A stretch of DNA of 64,000 bases from IMG/VR virus record IMGVR_UViG_3300049043_000117, positions 57,675 through 121,674 of that record; one strand, 5' to 3'. The notes beneath the pieces were generated by a model that was not told the origin of the DNA, did no database searches, and saw only the letters and a list, made by a program, of their open reading frames with translations. Positions 51,268 to 61,503 of the stretch are shown here, in pieces (position 1 is the stretch's first letter; the number at the start of each line of letters is the position of its first letter). The stretch is from a virus. A program made the position numbers and the translations under genes.

Positions 51268-51448
51268 GATTGAAGTAAATGCGATGGTAAGAAACAAACA
51301 GATAATCTTCAGGGTCTTTCTCATCTACTACGATCTCATAGTAGATGGATTGTGCATCTTTTTTCCGACCTTCTTCTGCAAGATCGGAACACCTTGACTC
51401 ATGATAATTCTCAAGGTTTTTAATAAGTTGTTTGTGGTTTTTACTCAT
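51263..51448 (-). CDS. Small charged protein (arm 1)
   Basis: 61 residues: MSKNHKQLIKNLENYHESRC, SDLAEEGRKKDAQSIYYEIV, VDEKDPEDYLFVSYHRIYF. The same product appears intact in arm 2. In arm 1 it is read fused to the preceding gene because of an indel. Unknown family. Confidence 0.62.
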   Translation of the reverse strand: MSKNHKQLIKNLENYHESRCSDLAEEGRKKDAQSIYYEIVVDEKDPEDYLFVSYHRIYFNP

Positions 51449-51736
51449 CCAAATGCAGCAGTCAAGTGGGTTCATTTTAATAGGCATAGCAGTATAAGGT
51501 GTAGTGTTACGAATGTCAACTACACTTCCCACTGTCTTACTATTGATTGGGCATGAAATCCCTTGTCTTTGTATTGTAAAGCTGTCCCAGATGGTTCTGA
51601 CTGGTTTTCCGAGGTTGTAATCATACCGTTTATGATGATGCAACCAGAATAACGCAGTAGTGTTGCGCCTTAAAATCCTTTTCTTGTTCGTAAGAATAAC
51701 CATCAGGAGCTTCTTGTGGAATAATTCAATCGTCAC
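51446..51736 (-). CDS. Small protein with GTG start, frameshifted (arm 1)
   Basis: About 95 residues: the start is GTG overlapping the upstream TGA, then TIELFHKAPDGYSYEQEKDF, HHHKRYDYNLGKPVRTIWD and NSKTVGSVVDIRNTTPYTAM. I saw no ATG in the right frame and place. It has a KxxGSVVDIRNTTPYTAMPIK beta segment. Unknown family. Confidence 0.5.
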
Positions 51737-51945
51737 TTCTCAATCTTCCAGTGTTCGTTACCTTTTTCGGAACCCAAAAACAGTACATTTTGTTCATGGA
51801 AACCAAAAAGAAATGGTCAACACCATCAATCACTTTCTCCTGTTCTACAGTACATGTGTGAAAGTTATCCATGATGTTAGCAAAGCGGTTCTTCAAGCTT
51901 ACTAGACAGAGGAGATACGGAAACCCGTTTTGTTTTAGTAGTCAT
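51726..51945 (-). CDS. Small basic protein, one frameshift (arm 1)
   Basis: About 72 residues: MTTKTKRVSVSPLSSKL, then NIMDNFHTCTVEQEKVIDGV, DHFFLVSMNKMYCFWVPKKV, TNTGRLRSDD. Basic start and beta-rich body. Preceded by TTAGCCATGTTGGTAAAG, which recalls the core of the leader elements. Confidence 0.55.
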
Positions 51946-51975
51946 AGTCTTTACCAACATGGCTAACTTAATGCG

Positions 51976-52353
51976 TCAAGGAGCGGATTTGGGTGTAAGG
52001 TGTGCGGTTTGCGGATTCGGCCCACCCTTGGATTTTGGTTTCTTCGGGACCGCCCTGCCTCGTGGGTTTCGCACCCTGGAGAACCCTTTCGGCCACTAGG
52101 CGTTTTCGCCTTTTTTTGCGATTTTTCTGGCTCGACAGGTGTCTTAGTACCCTTCTTGCGAACCCGATGCGAGTTTTTTAATTGTTCAGCCGAATCTCTG
52201 CAGCTGACGGGTATCCACTAATTCAGCTGTTGACCCTCTGCGATAATCATGTATTGATTACCATAGGGTACAGCAGCAAACTGAAAGTCTGGTGTGGTGA
52301 ATCCTGTGGGCGCCATTGTCTGGATCCAGAATACTTGTGTTGGGGAACATCAT
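51976..52353 (-). CDS. Protein with basic low-complexity tail, frameshifted (arm 1)
   Basis: About 125 residues: MMFPNTSILDPDNG, TTPDFQFAAVPYGNQYMIIA, then STAELVDTRQLAEIRAEQLK in repaired frame, and a basic tail rich in K, R, P, S and T (NSHRVRKKGTKTPVEPEKSQ, PKKPKSKGG). The tail could bind nucleic acid. The start overlaps the TGA of the upstream gene. Confidence 0.5.
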
Positions 52354-52900
52354 GCGACTAGATACCTCTTCTCGTACTCCAATAATTCTACAGGAACATC
52401 AATGATGTTGTTGTGAATGGGACGGCATACTTCCAGTGGACTCTCGCCTTCCTCTCGTTCATACAATTTGATACCCAAGTGATTGTACTTTTGATCTGTG
52501 GGTACAAGAATCTTGTATCCATCTTGATCGTTTGATGTCAGGAAAGAGAGTGATTCATTCTCCTTCTGAGTGACTGACAATCGTCCTACATGCGTACCAG
52601 AAAGTTGCCTTGAACTTCTCATAATCACTAAAATATGTATCCTGGTTGTCCATAATCATGCGACCAATGAACTGCGGAGACAGACAATGATCATGAGTTG
52701 TCTTACCCTTGTTCATCTTGTTGACATAGTGCGTTCTCACTGATTAGCCCACTTGGGGTTAGGATTACCGCAGTCAAATACCCCGAGATAAAAGTCACGA
52801 GTGACGTGCACGATCCCACTTGGATTAGTTCCCCAATCCTTGCGTTCAACTGAAGATTGCGGAAAGTTTTCTTGCAGTAGATAGTCCAGTCCTTCATCAT
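52350..52900 (-). CDS. Protein of unknown function, frameshifted (arm 1)
   Basis: About 183 residues: MMKDWTIYCKKTFRNLQ, NPEWDRAITRDFYLGVFDCG, NKMNKGKTTHDHCLSPQFIG, RMIMDNQDTYFSDYEKFKAT and PLEVCRPIHNNIIDVPVELL. It contains HDHCLSP and NQDTYF segments but no recognised family. It directly follows the helicase, its start overlapping the helicase stop (AATGATG). Confidence 0.55.
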
Positions 52901-54152
52901 TTCCTCACTACCGAGATTGCAGGTTGACCTTGTTGGAAGATCGTATCCACCACACCTGGATCTTCTGGTGAGTAGAGATCCCAACTTTGTTGAACACGGG
53001 AACAACAACCAGACCGAAAGATTTGGTGTAGTTGTTCACATCACCAGGGACAAGTTCACCACTACGGATGCGAGCTGCATCATCATGGTGCATCCGAATC
53101 ACACGGCCAATGGTTTGGGAGATACCAATGTAGTCCATAGATCGCATGAAGATGACACCCTCAAGTCCAGAGACATTGATACCCTCAGAGAGGATAGAAT
53201 GGTGCGCGACAACAAACTTCTTGTTGTCATCCTTACCCCATGCACTTAGGGTCTCAAAGAATACCTCACGATTCACCTTCTGACCATTGACAAATTGCAC
53301 CCGTCTTTTGCGGTGATGTAGAGATACGAGAACCCACGATCTTGCAGTTGTTGAATGAAGTCGGTCTCAGACATCAGTGCAGTGATCTGTTTGGTGGCTT
53401 TCGCAGCAGATCGACACTTTTTGTCCTTACCACATTCATCCAGAGTCTCGAATCAGGTTAGTGCACGATCCCGATCCGCAGGTATCTTACCAGACTTCAC
53501 CATCGGAAGTTGTTTCGCAAGAACTTTCGGAGGGAGGATGTAACCACCTTCCACAAGTTCAGGTGCAGGAACATTACAAATGACCTGACCATAAACTTCT
53601 ACATCATTCAGTCCCAGACTTACCGACTGCGAGAGAATGTTTGGGAGTCGCAGTGAAGAAGTAACAACGATCAGCTTGCCTGACTGAAGTATTCAGTTGC
53701 AGGGAAGAAGTTGCGTTGAACGGAGTTGTGAGTTCGTCAAAGTAAATGGTGTTGACGGGGAGACGAGATTATTGCAGTCGTTCCAGAGAATGATAGGTGG
53801 TGAAGATCAGTTTGTGACCGCGAGTGTTCACCACCCAGTCCACAATCTCTTGAGGTTTGGTAGAACTGAAGTGATGAGTTTCACCAGAGATGAATGTGCA
53901 TCACATTTGCGTTGGTGATAAACTCCAGGAACTCAGAACATAGTTGTTCCGCCAAGCAAGATGCGGGTGGCAACTATAACAATCGTTTGTTCAGCTTGCA
54001 TTTGCATTCGCATCATTTTGTTGGAATTGCAATCATTGCGTCCTTGATCATCTTCATTGTCTTACCACCACCAGTGGGGACAATGATCTGGCCTTTCGGT
54101 GCAGTTGCATGAGATCTAACTGGCGCGTTGTTGAGTGTGGTCGGAGATTCAT
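52897..54152 (-). CDS. SF2 DEAD/DEAH-type helicase, frameshifted (arm 1)
   Basis: About 415 residues, assembled from both arms. It starts LRPHQQRAVDLMQL, then IIVPTGGGKTMKMI (Walker A), TIVIVAPRILLAEQL (motif Ia), TIYFDEA (DEAx, motif II), CYFFTATPKHS (TATP, motif III), VLICAKATKQI and SEGINVSGLEGVIFMRSMDY with QTIGRVIRMHHDDA (motifs V and VI). The order matches UvsW/ResIII-like helicases of T4-like phages, active in recombination-dependent replication. It ends PAISVVRK. Slips lie near 54060, 53700, 53460 and 52960. Confidence 0.82.
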
Positions 54153-54159
54153 GCAGTTC

Positions 54160-54206
54160 GCGTTCAATACACTCAGAATACCCCCCTGACCCGTGGTCAG
54201 GGGCAA
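54160..54206 (-). promoter_or_regulatory. Intergenic hairpin-leader element, copy 12 (divergent)
   Basis: Minus strand: the longest hairpin of the family, CCCCTGACC with GGTCAGGGG, then GTATTCTGAGTGTATTGAAC before the helicase start at 54152. The core is diverged but collinear with other copies. The mirror is at 57370-57415. Confidence 0.6.
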
Positions 54207-54229
54207 GGAGCTCGAGCGATCAGGAAATC

Positions 54230-54616
54230 TTATTGGTGGTATAAGTATAAGAATCGTTCATAGAATCCAGAACTCTCATTCATCAAGTTCAGGGACTCTT
54301 TGTGTGGTCGTTGTTTCCATCCATACCATTGTGTTCTTTTGCCTGTATTGTATGGAGGCTTCTGACCCATAGAGTAATACTGATCCGCAGTTACATCGTA
54401 GATAGTTTCACCACTTGTAACCACCAATGAGTATCATTCCGATAGTCAATTCCACTCATGGGAATCAACTTATCCGTGTCCATCAGGTAAAACAAGCCTG
54501 AGTTGAATGGTAACAATGACCAAACATGGGGTTTCTTACATTTTCTTCTCTGTACTTTTTAGTGAGAAGATCTGGAGAAGTTGTTGAGCAATGATGTTGC
54601 TGATCGCACGAATCAT
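54230..54616 (-). CDS. Conserved phage protein with C-H-D pattern (arm 1)
   Basis: About 130 residues: MIRAISNIIAQQL, LLTKKYREENVRNPMFGHCY, HSTQALFYLMDTDKLIPMSG, THWWVTSGETIYDVTADQYY, MGQKPPYNTGKRTQWYGWK, ending FLYLYHQ. FGHCYHST, HWW and DVTADQ recur in a phage family I recall. The spacing of C, H and D is reminiscent of papain-like or transglutaminase folds, but activity is unproven. One slip at about 54570. Confidence 0.62.
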
Positions 54617-55690
54617 TGCAGGTTCATAAGAAAAGGGGAAAAATCCCAGAGTTCTTGTCTCTGAGATTTCTCCGTCTTTGTAAGAATGTCTTACGACTTC
54701 TTTCATCCGAGTGCAGGATAGTCTACAACTTCTCCCACAAGATGATCAGAACCAATCTTTTGGAAGATAACCTTTTGGGGTTCAAAAGTTTGGTCTTGAA
54801 GAAGTTGACTGCGGTTGCAAACTCAAGACATTCATCAACGAAATCGTTCATGATGTTTTCTGCAGCAACATGTGCATCATCAATACCTTCATGACTGCAG
54901 CTATGACTATTCCAGAGACAATAACCTTGAAATCTCCACCACTATTGACATAAGAACGCATCATAGATCGTGCAGTGCGAATGAAGCGTTGGTTGTCGCC
55001 ATTCTCTGCATCAGTGGTGTTCAGGATGATCAGACTGAGGATCGTAGTCAGCAACGATCTGGTTAATCTCATGTTCCTTGAACCACTCAATACGACCTTC
55101 AGGCATATGTTTCTTTGCGAATAGCAGCAGTAATGTAATCTGCAACTTGTCGTTTAGTCAGACAATGTTCAATACTATTGAACCATTCAGTCATTTGGTC
55201 ACGATTCCATCCGTGAGTTGATACGACGAATCAGAATGCCAACATAATCATCTCTGCTGGTTTGAATTTAGCAGATCCGTTATCACTGATAGCGGCATCT
55301 TCCAGAACTTCCAGGTCAGTTGTCTGAAGAGAGTTGCGGGTAGATTCATCATACTCATAGATGTCATACACCCACACAGGATAACCAAGTTCATCAAAGA
55401 TGGCTGCACGACCATAACCACCGTAAAGGGAAAGGTGCCCATCCTCATTGATAAGTTTCGGAGGCATTTCACGGATGTCAATACCCTTCTCAAGCTGCCG
55501 AGAAGAGTCTCATCTCGTTTCCAGTACCAGCTTGACGAGCAAGGTTTTGTTTCCCCCGTTTGTTCTGTTTGGGTAGAAGTGGTCAATACTTTCGTTCAAG
55601 AAATCGCATACCATCAACTTGTTCTGGAGCAGGAATCTTGAAAATAATCTCATTCAGCTGGATCACTGCAAGTTTGAGGAACTTGCAGAA
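54613..55690 (-). CDS. ParB-like protein with helical extension, partial and frameshifted (arm 1)
   Basis: About 360 residues, reaching the adapter end. IQLNEIIFKIPAPEQVDGMR, then GIDIREMPPKLINEDGHLSL and YGGYGRAAIFDELGYPVWVY give a ParB/sulfiredoxin-like fold (GGYGR as the GxxR box). The extension has HGWNRDQMTEWFNSIEHCLT, KRQVADYI, GDNQRFIRTARSMMRSYVNS and AAENIMNDFVDECLEFATAV. Phage ParB-like proteins often act as nucleases or DNA-binding regulators. Its stop overlaps the next ATG. The N-terminus is cut by the fragment end. Confidence 0.6.
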
Positions 55691-55745
55691 AATGATTTTT
55701 CTTAGACGTAATAAAAGGTGCTAAAAAGCAAAGCGTGTTTGGGTC

Positions 55746-55796
55746 AGCAATACGTAACTAGGATTGAAAAGCTACTTCGTTCAATTACGTATTGCT
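55746..55796. other. Nanopore ligation adapter at the fold-back junction
   Basis: AGCAATACGTAACT (55746-55759) and TACTTCGTTCAA then TTACGTATTGCT (55773-55796) flank a short noisy stretch. They match the bottom and top strands of the Oxford Nanopore ligation adapter, from memory, with one mismatch. They are not phage DNA. Confidence 0.93.
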
Positions 55797-55816
55797 GACA
55801 AACACACTTTGCTTTT

Positions 55817-56961
55817 AGCACCTTTATTATGTTTTAAGAAAAATCATTTTCTGCAAGTTCCTCAAACTTGCAGTGATCCAATAGCTTGGAATGAGATTTA
55901 TTTTCAAGATTCCTTGCTTCCAGAACAAGTTGATGGTATGCGATTTCTTGAACGAAAGTCTTGACCAACTTCTACCCCGAACAGAAGAACAAACGGGGGA
56001 AAACACAAAACCTTGCTGGTCAAGCTGGTACCTGGCAAACGAGATGAGACTCTTCTCGGGTCAGCTTTGAGAAGGGTATTGACATCCGTGAAATGCCTCC
56101 GAAACTTATCAATGAGGAATGGGCACCTTTCCCTTTACGGTGGTTATGGTCGCTGCAGCCATCTTTGATGAACTGGGTTGTCCTGTGTGGGTGTATGACA
56201 TCTATGAGTATGATGTGAATCTACCCGCAAACTCTCTTCAGACAACTGACCTGGAAGTTCTGGCAAGATGCCAGCCCTCAGTGATAACGGATCTAGCCAA
56301 ATCCAAACCAGGGCAGAGACGATTATGTCCTGGCATTCTGATTCGTCGTATCAGTCTCACGGATGGAATCGTGACCAAATGACTGAATGGTTCAATAGTA
56401 TTGAACATTGTCTGACTAAACGACAAGTTGCAGATTACATTACTGACTGCTATTCGCAAAGCAACAGTTGAAGGTCGTATTGAGTGGTTCAAGGAACATG
56501 AGATTAACCAGATCGTTGCTGGCTACGATCCTGCGCCTGATCATCCTGAGCACCACTGATGCAGAGAATGGCGACAACCAACGCTTCATTCGCACTGCAC
56601 GATCTATGATGCGTTCTTATGTCAATAGTGGTGGAGAGATCTCAAGGTTATTGTCTCTGGAATAGTCAGCTAGCTGCAGTCATGAAGGTATTGATGATGC
56701 ACATGTTGCTGCAGAAACATCATGAACGATTTCGTTGATGAATGTCTTGAGTTTGCAACCGCAGTCAACTTCTTCAAGACCAAAGCTCTGTGAACCCCAA
56801 AAGGTTATCTTCCAAAAGATTGGTTCTGATCATCTTGTGGGAGAAGTTGTAGACTATCCTGCACTCGGATGAAAGAAGTCGTAAGACATTCTTACAAAGA
56901 CGGAGAAATCTCAGAGACAAGAACTCTGGGATTTTTCCCCCTTCTTATGAACCCGCAATGA
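55817..56961 (+). CDS. ParB-like protein, frameshifted (arm 2 copy)
   Basis: Mirror of 54613-55690. It adds a plausible start: ATGTTTTAAGAAAAATC is probably ATG TTC AAG AAA ATC misread in a homopolymer. It retains HLSLYGGYGRAAIFDELG-equivalent sequence with different slips (near 56140 and 56020). The stop overlaps the next ATG at 56958. Confidence 0.55.
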
Positions 56962-57348
56962 TTCGTGCGATCAGTAACATCATTGCTCAACAACTTACTC
57001 CGGATCTTCTCACTAAAAAGTACAGAGAAGAAAATGTAAGAAACCCCATGTTTGGTCATTGTTACCATTCAACTCAGGCTTCGTTTTACCTGATGGACAC
57101 GGATAAGTTGATTCCCATGAGTGGAATTGACTATCGGAATGATACTCACTGGTGCGTTACAAGATGGTGAAACTATCTACGATGTAACTGCGGATCAGTA
57201 TTACTCTATGGGTCAGAAGCCTCCATACGATACAGGCAAAAGAACACAATGGTATGGATGGAAACAACGACCGCACCAAAGATCCCTGAACATTGATAAT
57301 GAGAGTTCTGGATTCTATGAACGATTCTTATACTTATACCACCAATAA
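56958..57348 (+). CDS. Conserved C-H-D pattern protein (arm 2 copy)
   Basis: Mirror of 54230-54616. This arm supplies the missing base in the N-terminus (AQQLTPDLLTKKYREENV), supporting one intact gene of 130 residues. It has one slip of its own near 57155. Confidence 0.58.
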
Positions 57349-57369
57349 GATTTCCTGATCACTCAGCCC

Positions 57370-57415
57370 TTGCCCCTGATCACGGGTCAAGGGGTATTCT
57401 CAGCTGTATTGAAAC
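57370..57415 (+). promoter_or_regulatory. Intergenic hairpin-leader element, mirror of copy 12
   Basis: CCCCTGATCACGGGTCAAGGGG hairpin, split here as CCCCTGATCACGGG plus TCAAGGGG, then GTATTCTCAGCTGTATTGAA before the helicase start at 57424. Confidence 0.55.
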
Positions 57416-57423
57416 GCAATTTC

Positions 57424-58653
57424 ATGATTCTCCGACCACATCAACAACGCGCAGTTGATTTAATGCAACTGCACCGCAAAGGTCAGATCATTGTTCCCAC
57501 TGGTGGTGGTAAAACAATGAAGATGATTAAGGACGCAATGTTGCAATTTCATTGTGGTTATTCAGGAACAAACGATTGTTATAGTTGCGCCCCGCATCTT
57601 GCTGGCTGAACAATTATGTTCTGAGTTCCTTGAGTTTATCACCAACGCAAGTGTGATGCACATTCACTCTGGTGAAACTCATCACTTCAGTTCTACCAAA
57701 CCTCAAGAAATTGTGGACTGGGTTGTGAACACTCGCGGTCACAAACTGATCTTCACCACCTATCATTCTCTGGAGACGACTGGAGGAACTCGTCTCCCCG
57801 TCAACACCATTTACTTTGACGAAGCTGCACAACTCCGTTCAACGCAACTTCTTCCCTGCAACTGAATACTTCAGTCAGAGAAGCTGATCGTTGTTACTTC
57901 TTCACTGCGACTCCCAAACATTCTCTCGCAGTCGGTAAGTCTGGGATGAATGATGTAGAAGTTTATGGTCAGGTCATTTGTAATGTTCCTGCACCTGAAC
58001 TTGTGGAAGGTGGTTACATCCTCCCTCCGAAAGTTCTTGCGAAACAACTTCCGATGGTGAAGTCTGGTAAGATACCTGCGGATCGTGATTGCACTAACCT
58101 GATTGAGACTCTGGATGAATGTGGTAAGGACAAAGTGTTGATCTGTGCGAAAGCCACCAAACAGATCACTGCACTGATGTCTGAGACTGATTTCATTCAA
58201 CAACTGCAAGATCGTGGGTTCTCGTATCTCTACATCACCGCAAAGACTGGTGCAATTATCAATGGTCAGAAGGTGAATCGTGAGGTATTCTTTGAGACCC
58301 TAAGTGCATGGGGTAAGGATGACAACAAGAAGTTTGTTGTGCTACACCATTCCATCCTCTCTGAGGGTATCAATGTGAGTGGTTTGGAAGGTGTCATCTT
58401 TATGCGATCCATGGACTACATTGGTATCTCCCAAACCATCGGCTCGTGTGATTCGGATGCACCACGATGATGCAGCTCGCATCCGTAGTGGTGAACTGAT
58501 CCCTGGTGATGTGAACAACTACACCAAATCTTTCGGTCTGGTTGTTGTTCCCGTGTTCAACAAAGTTGGGATCTCTACTCACCAGAAGATCCAGGTGTGG
58601 TGGATACGATCTTCCAACAAGGTCAACCTGCAATCTCGGTAGTGAGGAAATGA
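57424..58653 (+). CDS. SF2 helicase, frameshifted (arm 2 copy)
   Basis: Mirror of 52897-54152. Here the start reads MILRPHQQRAVDLMQLHRKG, better than in arm 1, and a single frame covers motifs from LAVGKSGMND through SEGINVSGLEGVIFM (57946-58470). Slips differ from arm 1, showing that the gene itself is intact. Confidence 0.78.
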
Positions 58654-59201
58654 TGAAGGACTGGACTATCTACTGCAAGAAAACTTTCCGCAATCTTCAG
58701 TTCAACGCAGAGGATTGGGGAACTAATCCAGAGTGGGATCGTGCCATCACTCGTGACTTTTATCTCGGGGTATTTGACTGCGGTAATCCTAACCCAAAGC
58801 GGGCTGAATCAGTGAGAACGCCTATGTCAACAAGATGAACAAGGGTAAGACAACTCATGATCATTGTCTGTCTCCGCAGTTCATTGGTCGCATGATTATG
58901 GACAACCAGGATACATATTTTAGTGATTATGAGAAGTTCAAATGGAACTTTCTGGTACGCATGTAGGACGATTGTAGTCACTCAGAAGGAGAATGAATCA
59001 CTCTCTTTCCTGACATCAAACGATCAAGATGGATACAAGATTCTTGTACCCACAGATCAAAAGTACAATCACTTGGGTATCAAATTGTATGAACGAGAGG
59101 AAATGCAGAGTCCACTGGAAGTATGCCGTCCCATTCACAACAACATCATTGATGTTCCTGTAGAATTATTGGAGTACGAGAAGAGGTATCTAGTCGCATG
59201 A
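58650..59201 (+). CDS. Protein of unknown function (arm 2 copy)
   Basis: Mirror of 52350-52900. It reads MMKDWTIYCKKTFRNLQFNA, EDWGTNPEWDRAITRDFYLG in one frame and ends LEYEKRYLVA. Slips lie near 58800 and 58945. Confidence 0.52.
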
Positions 59202-59573
59202 TGTTCCCCAACACAAGTATTCTGGATCCAGACAATGGCCCCACAGGATTCACCACACCAGACTTTCAGTTTGCTGCTGTACCCTATGGTAATCAATACA
59301 TGATTATCGCAGAGGGTCAACACTTGAACTAGTGGATACCCGTCAGCTTGCAGAGATTCGAGCTGAACAATTAAAAAACTCGCATCGGGTTCGCAAGAAG
59401 GGTACTAAGACACCTGCGCAGCCAGAAATCGCAGAAAAAGGCGAAAACGCCTAGTGGCCAAAAGGGTTCTCCAGGGTGCGAAACCCACGAGCAGAGGGCA
59501 GCCCAAGAAACCAAAATCCAAGGGTGTGGCCAATCCGCAAACCGCACACCTTACACCCAAATCCGCTCCTTGA
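59198..59573 (+). CDS. Protein with basic tail (arm 2 copy)
   Basis: Mirror of 51976-52353. This arm gives the clean N-terminal run MMFPNTSILDPDNGPTGFTT, PDFQFAAVPYGNQYMIIAEG before a slip near 59320. Confidence 0.48.
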
Positions 59574-59603
59574 CGCATTAAGTCAGCCATGTTGGTAAAG
59601 ACT

Positions 59604-59824
59604 ATGACTACTAAAACAAAACGGGTTTCCGTATCTCCTCTGTCTAGTAAAGTCGAAGAACCGCATTTGCCAACATCATGGATAACTTTCACACATGTAC
59701 TGTAGAACAGGAGAAAGTGATTGATGGTGTTGACCATTTCTTTTTGGTTTCCATGAACAAAATGTACTGTTTTTGGGTTCCGAAAAAGGTAACGAACACT
59801 GGAAGATTGAGAAGTGACGATTGA
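59604..59824 (+). CDS. Small basic protein (arm 2 copy)
   Basis: Mirror of 51726-51945: MTTKTKRVSVSPLSSK, a slip near 59650, then DNFHTCTVEQEKVIDGVDHF and RLRSDD. Confidence 0.5.
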
Positions 59825-60101
59825 ATTATTCCACAAAGCTCCTGATGGTTATTCTTACGAACAAGAAAAGGATTTTAAGCGCAACACTACTGCTATCTGG
59901 TTGCATCATCATAAACGGTATGATTACAACCTCGGAAAACCAGTCAGAACCATCTGGGACTTTTACAATACAAAGAGCAAGGAATTTCATGCCCCAATCA
60001 ATAGTAAGACAGTGGGAAGTGTAGTTGACATTCGTAACACTACACCTTATACTGCTATGCCTATTAAAATGAACCCACTTGAGCTGCATTTGGATGAGTA
60101 A
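59814..60101 (+). CDS. Small GTG-start protein (arm 2 copy)
   Basis: Mirror of 51446-51736 with a long clean frame: TIELFHKAPDGYSYEQEKDF, KRNTTAIWLHHHKRYDYNLG, INSKTVGSVVDIRNTTPYTA. The GTG start is the same in both arms, which supports it. Confidence 0.52.
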   Translation: MTIELFHKAPDGYSYEQEKDFKRNTTAIWLHHHKRYDYNLGKPVRTIWDFYNTKSKEFHAPINSKTVGSVVDIRNTTPYTAMPIKMNPLELHLDE

Positions 60102-60279
60102 AAACCACAAACAACTTATTAAAAACCTTGAGAATTATCATGAGTCAAGGTGTTCCGATCTTGCAGAAGAAGGTCGGAAAAAAGATGCACAATCCATCTA
60201 CTATGAGATCGTAGTAGATGAGAAAGACCCTGAAGATTATCTGTTTGTTTCTTACCATCGCATTTACTTCAATCCATGA
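60094..60279 (+). CDS. Small charged protein (arm 2 copy)
   Basis: Mirror of 51263-51448, intact here: MSKNHKQLIKNLENYHESRC to SYHRIYFNP. It shows that this is a separate gene with its own ATG. Confidence 0.58.
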   Translation: MSKNHKQLIKNLENYHESRCSDLAEEGRKKDAQSIYYEIVVDEKDPEDYLFVSYHRIYFNP

Positions 60280-60624
60280 AATACAAAATTGATTGGAGTT
60301 CTCCTCGCCAGGGTATTCAATCCACCACTGTTGATGCAATCAACACGTTTGCAGTTAGAGAGCAAGTAGAATCAATGTATGCACACATTGATGGGTTTAG
60401 TTTTATCTCTGTGTCACCAATTTTTGAGAAGAAAAAATACTCTCGACCAGAGGAATCGTATAAGCTAGGATTCCACCAATAGTGGTGATTCTGATGACAT
60501 CAGTACGATGATTGGTGCGGGAGTTATCTTTGCTGGTGCAGTTATTGCTCTTCTGGGGTTGTTCTATCTCCCCGTTGGGATTCTCGTTATGATTATTGGT
60601 GGCTTGTTGCTTGGTTGGGTATGA
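60276..60624 (+). CDS. Small membrane protein (arm 2 copy)
   Basis: Mirror of 50917-51267. One slip near 60470, then the two transmembrane helices GVIFAGAVIALLGLFYLPVG and ILVMIIGGLLLGWV are read cleanly to the stop. Confidence 0.58.
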
Positions 60625-60658
60625 AAATAGCTTTTTGGTTGAGTGATAGAGGTTGGTG

Positions 60659-61038
60659 ATGGAATACTTGACACCAACTCATCGGGAGATTCTTAACGTG
60701 CTTCGACAAGCTCGATGTCGCAGTTATCGTCAATAATCATAAAGTTTGCCACAAAAACAAAGTCGATGGTTATGCAATGACGTGGAAAGATCCCGATAAC
60801 AAACTGAGAAAAAATGTTCTGTTAATGTGCAACAATACTATCAGAAAAAACTATACTGATTGGGTTGGAGAGATTAACCGAACTCTCGCACATGAGGCAG
60901 TTCATGTAGCACAAATGTGCAAAGAGGGTAAAGGTTATGTTGAACCTCTGGGATTTAAGAAAGATATTGAAGAGGAGCTTTTGCCATTCAAGACAATCCT
61001 AGAGAGGTTCTTCGTGTTCTCAAGAAGTATTGTCTTGA
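60659..61038 (+). CDS. HExxH zincin-like protein (arm 2 copy)
   Basis: Mirror of 50502-50880. AHEAVHVAQMCKEGKGYVEP is identical in both arms. Slips lie near 60710 and 60985. Confidence 0.58.
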
Positions 61039-61093
61039 CGCTTGACAAATCTAAATAAAACATTTACACTAAAGGAGTAATTTAACACTGAAA

Positions 61094-61328
61094 ATGAAGT
61101 ATCTTTATCTCGTTGATTATTGGGTTCCGTTTCCTTCCTCCGAGTATGGTGGGAATGTAACTGTCGTCGCTGAAAATGACAACGAATGTCATGATCTTCT
61201 TCTAGATTGCGCGTGATGGATATGAAAGTACTCACGACTCTCGCATCATGGAACGAGTTGTAAATGCACACAAGTTTGCTCTCGTGGATGAGGAACCTTC
61301 TCGTATTGTTGATAGTTTTACGACGTGA
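61094..61328 (+). CDS. Small alpha/beta protein (arm 2 copy)
   Basis: Mirror of 50212-50446: MKYLYLVDYWVPFPSSEYGG, with a slip near 61207, ending DEEPSRIVDSFTT. Confidence 0.55.
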
Positions 61329-61501
61329 TGGACTTGACTTACAAAGAACGGGAACTAATCTATAACTCCCTAAAATACTACAAAGAACATTTTGATTTAA
61401 GTAATAACGAATTGCGATGGGATTATGATGTATTGATTCAAAAGTTCTATTCCGTTGTCAACATCAATGGTGTGGAACCTGGATTTAGATCTGACGTATA
61501 A
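61328..61501 (+). CDS. Small acidic protein (arm 2 copy)
   Basis: Mirror of 50039-50212, the same 57 residues with one substitution (SVVNINGV for SIVNINGV). Confidence 0.6.
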   Translation: MDLTYKERELIYNSLKYYKEHFDLSNNELRWDYDVLIQKFYSVVNINGVEPGFRSDV

Positions 61502-61503
61502 AA

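Larger units (their letters stand above)
47600..55745. repeat. First arm of a very large inverted repeat
   Basis: The stretch is repeated in reverse complement at 55797-63948 with scattered one-base differences. Paired coordinates sum to about 111,540. The arm end abuts adapter sequence. It is best explained as template strand of a template-complement chimeric read. Confidence 0.9.

Noticed and set aside
51950-52100. Another full copy of the intergenic leader element
   Set aside because: Only TAGCCATGTTG is shared; the rest is readable as the basic coding tail of the neighbouring gene.
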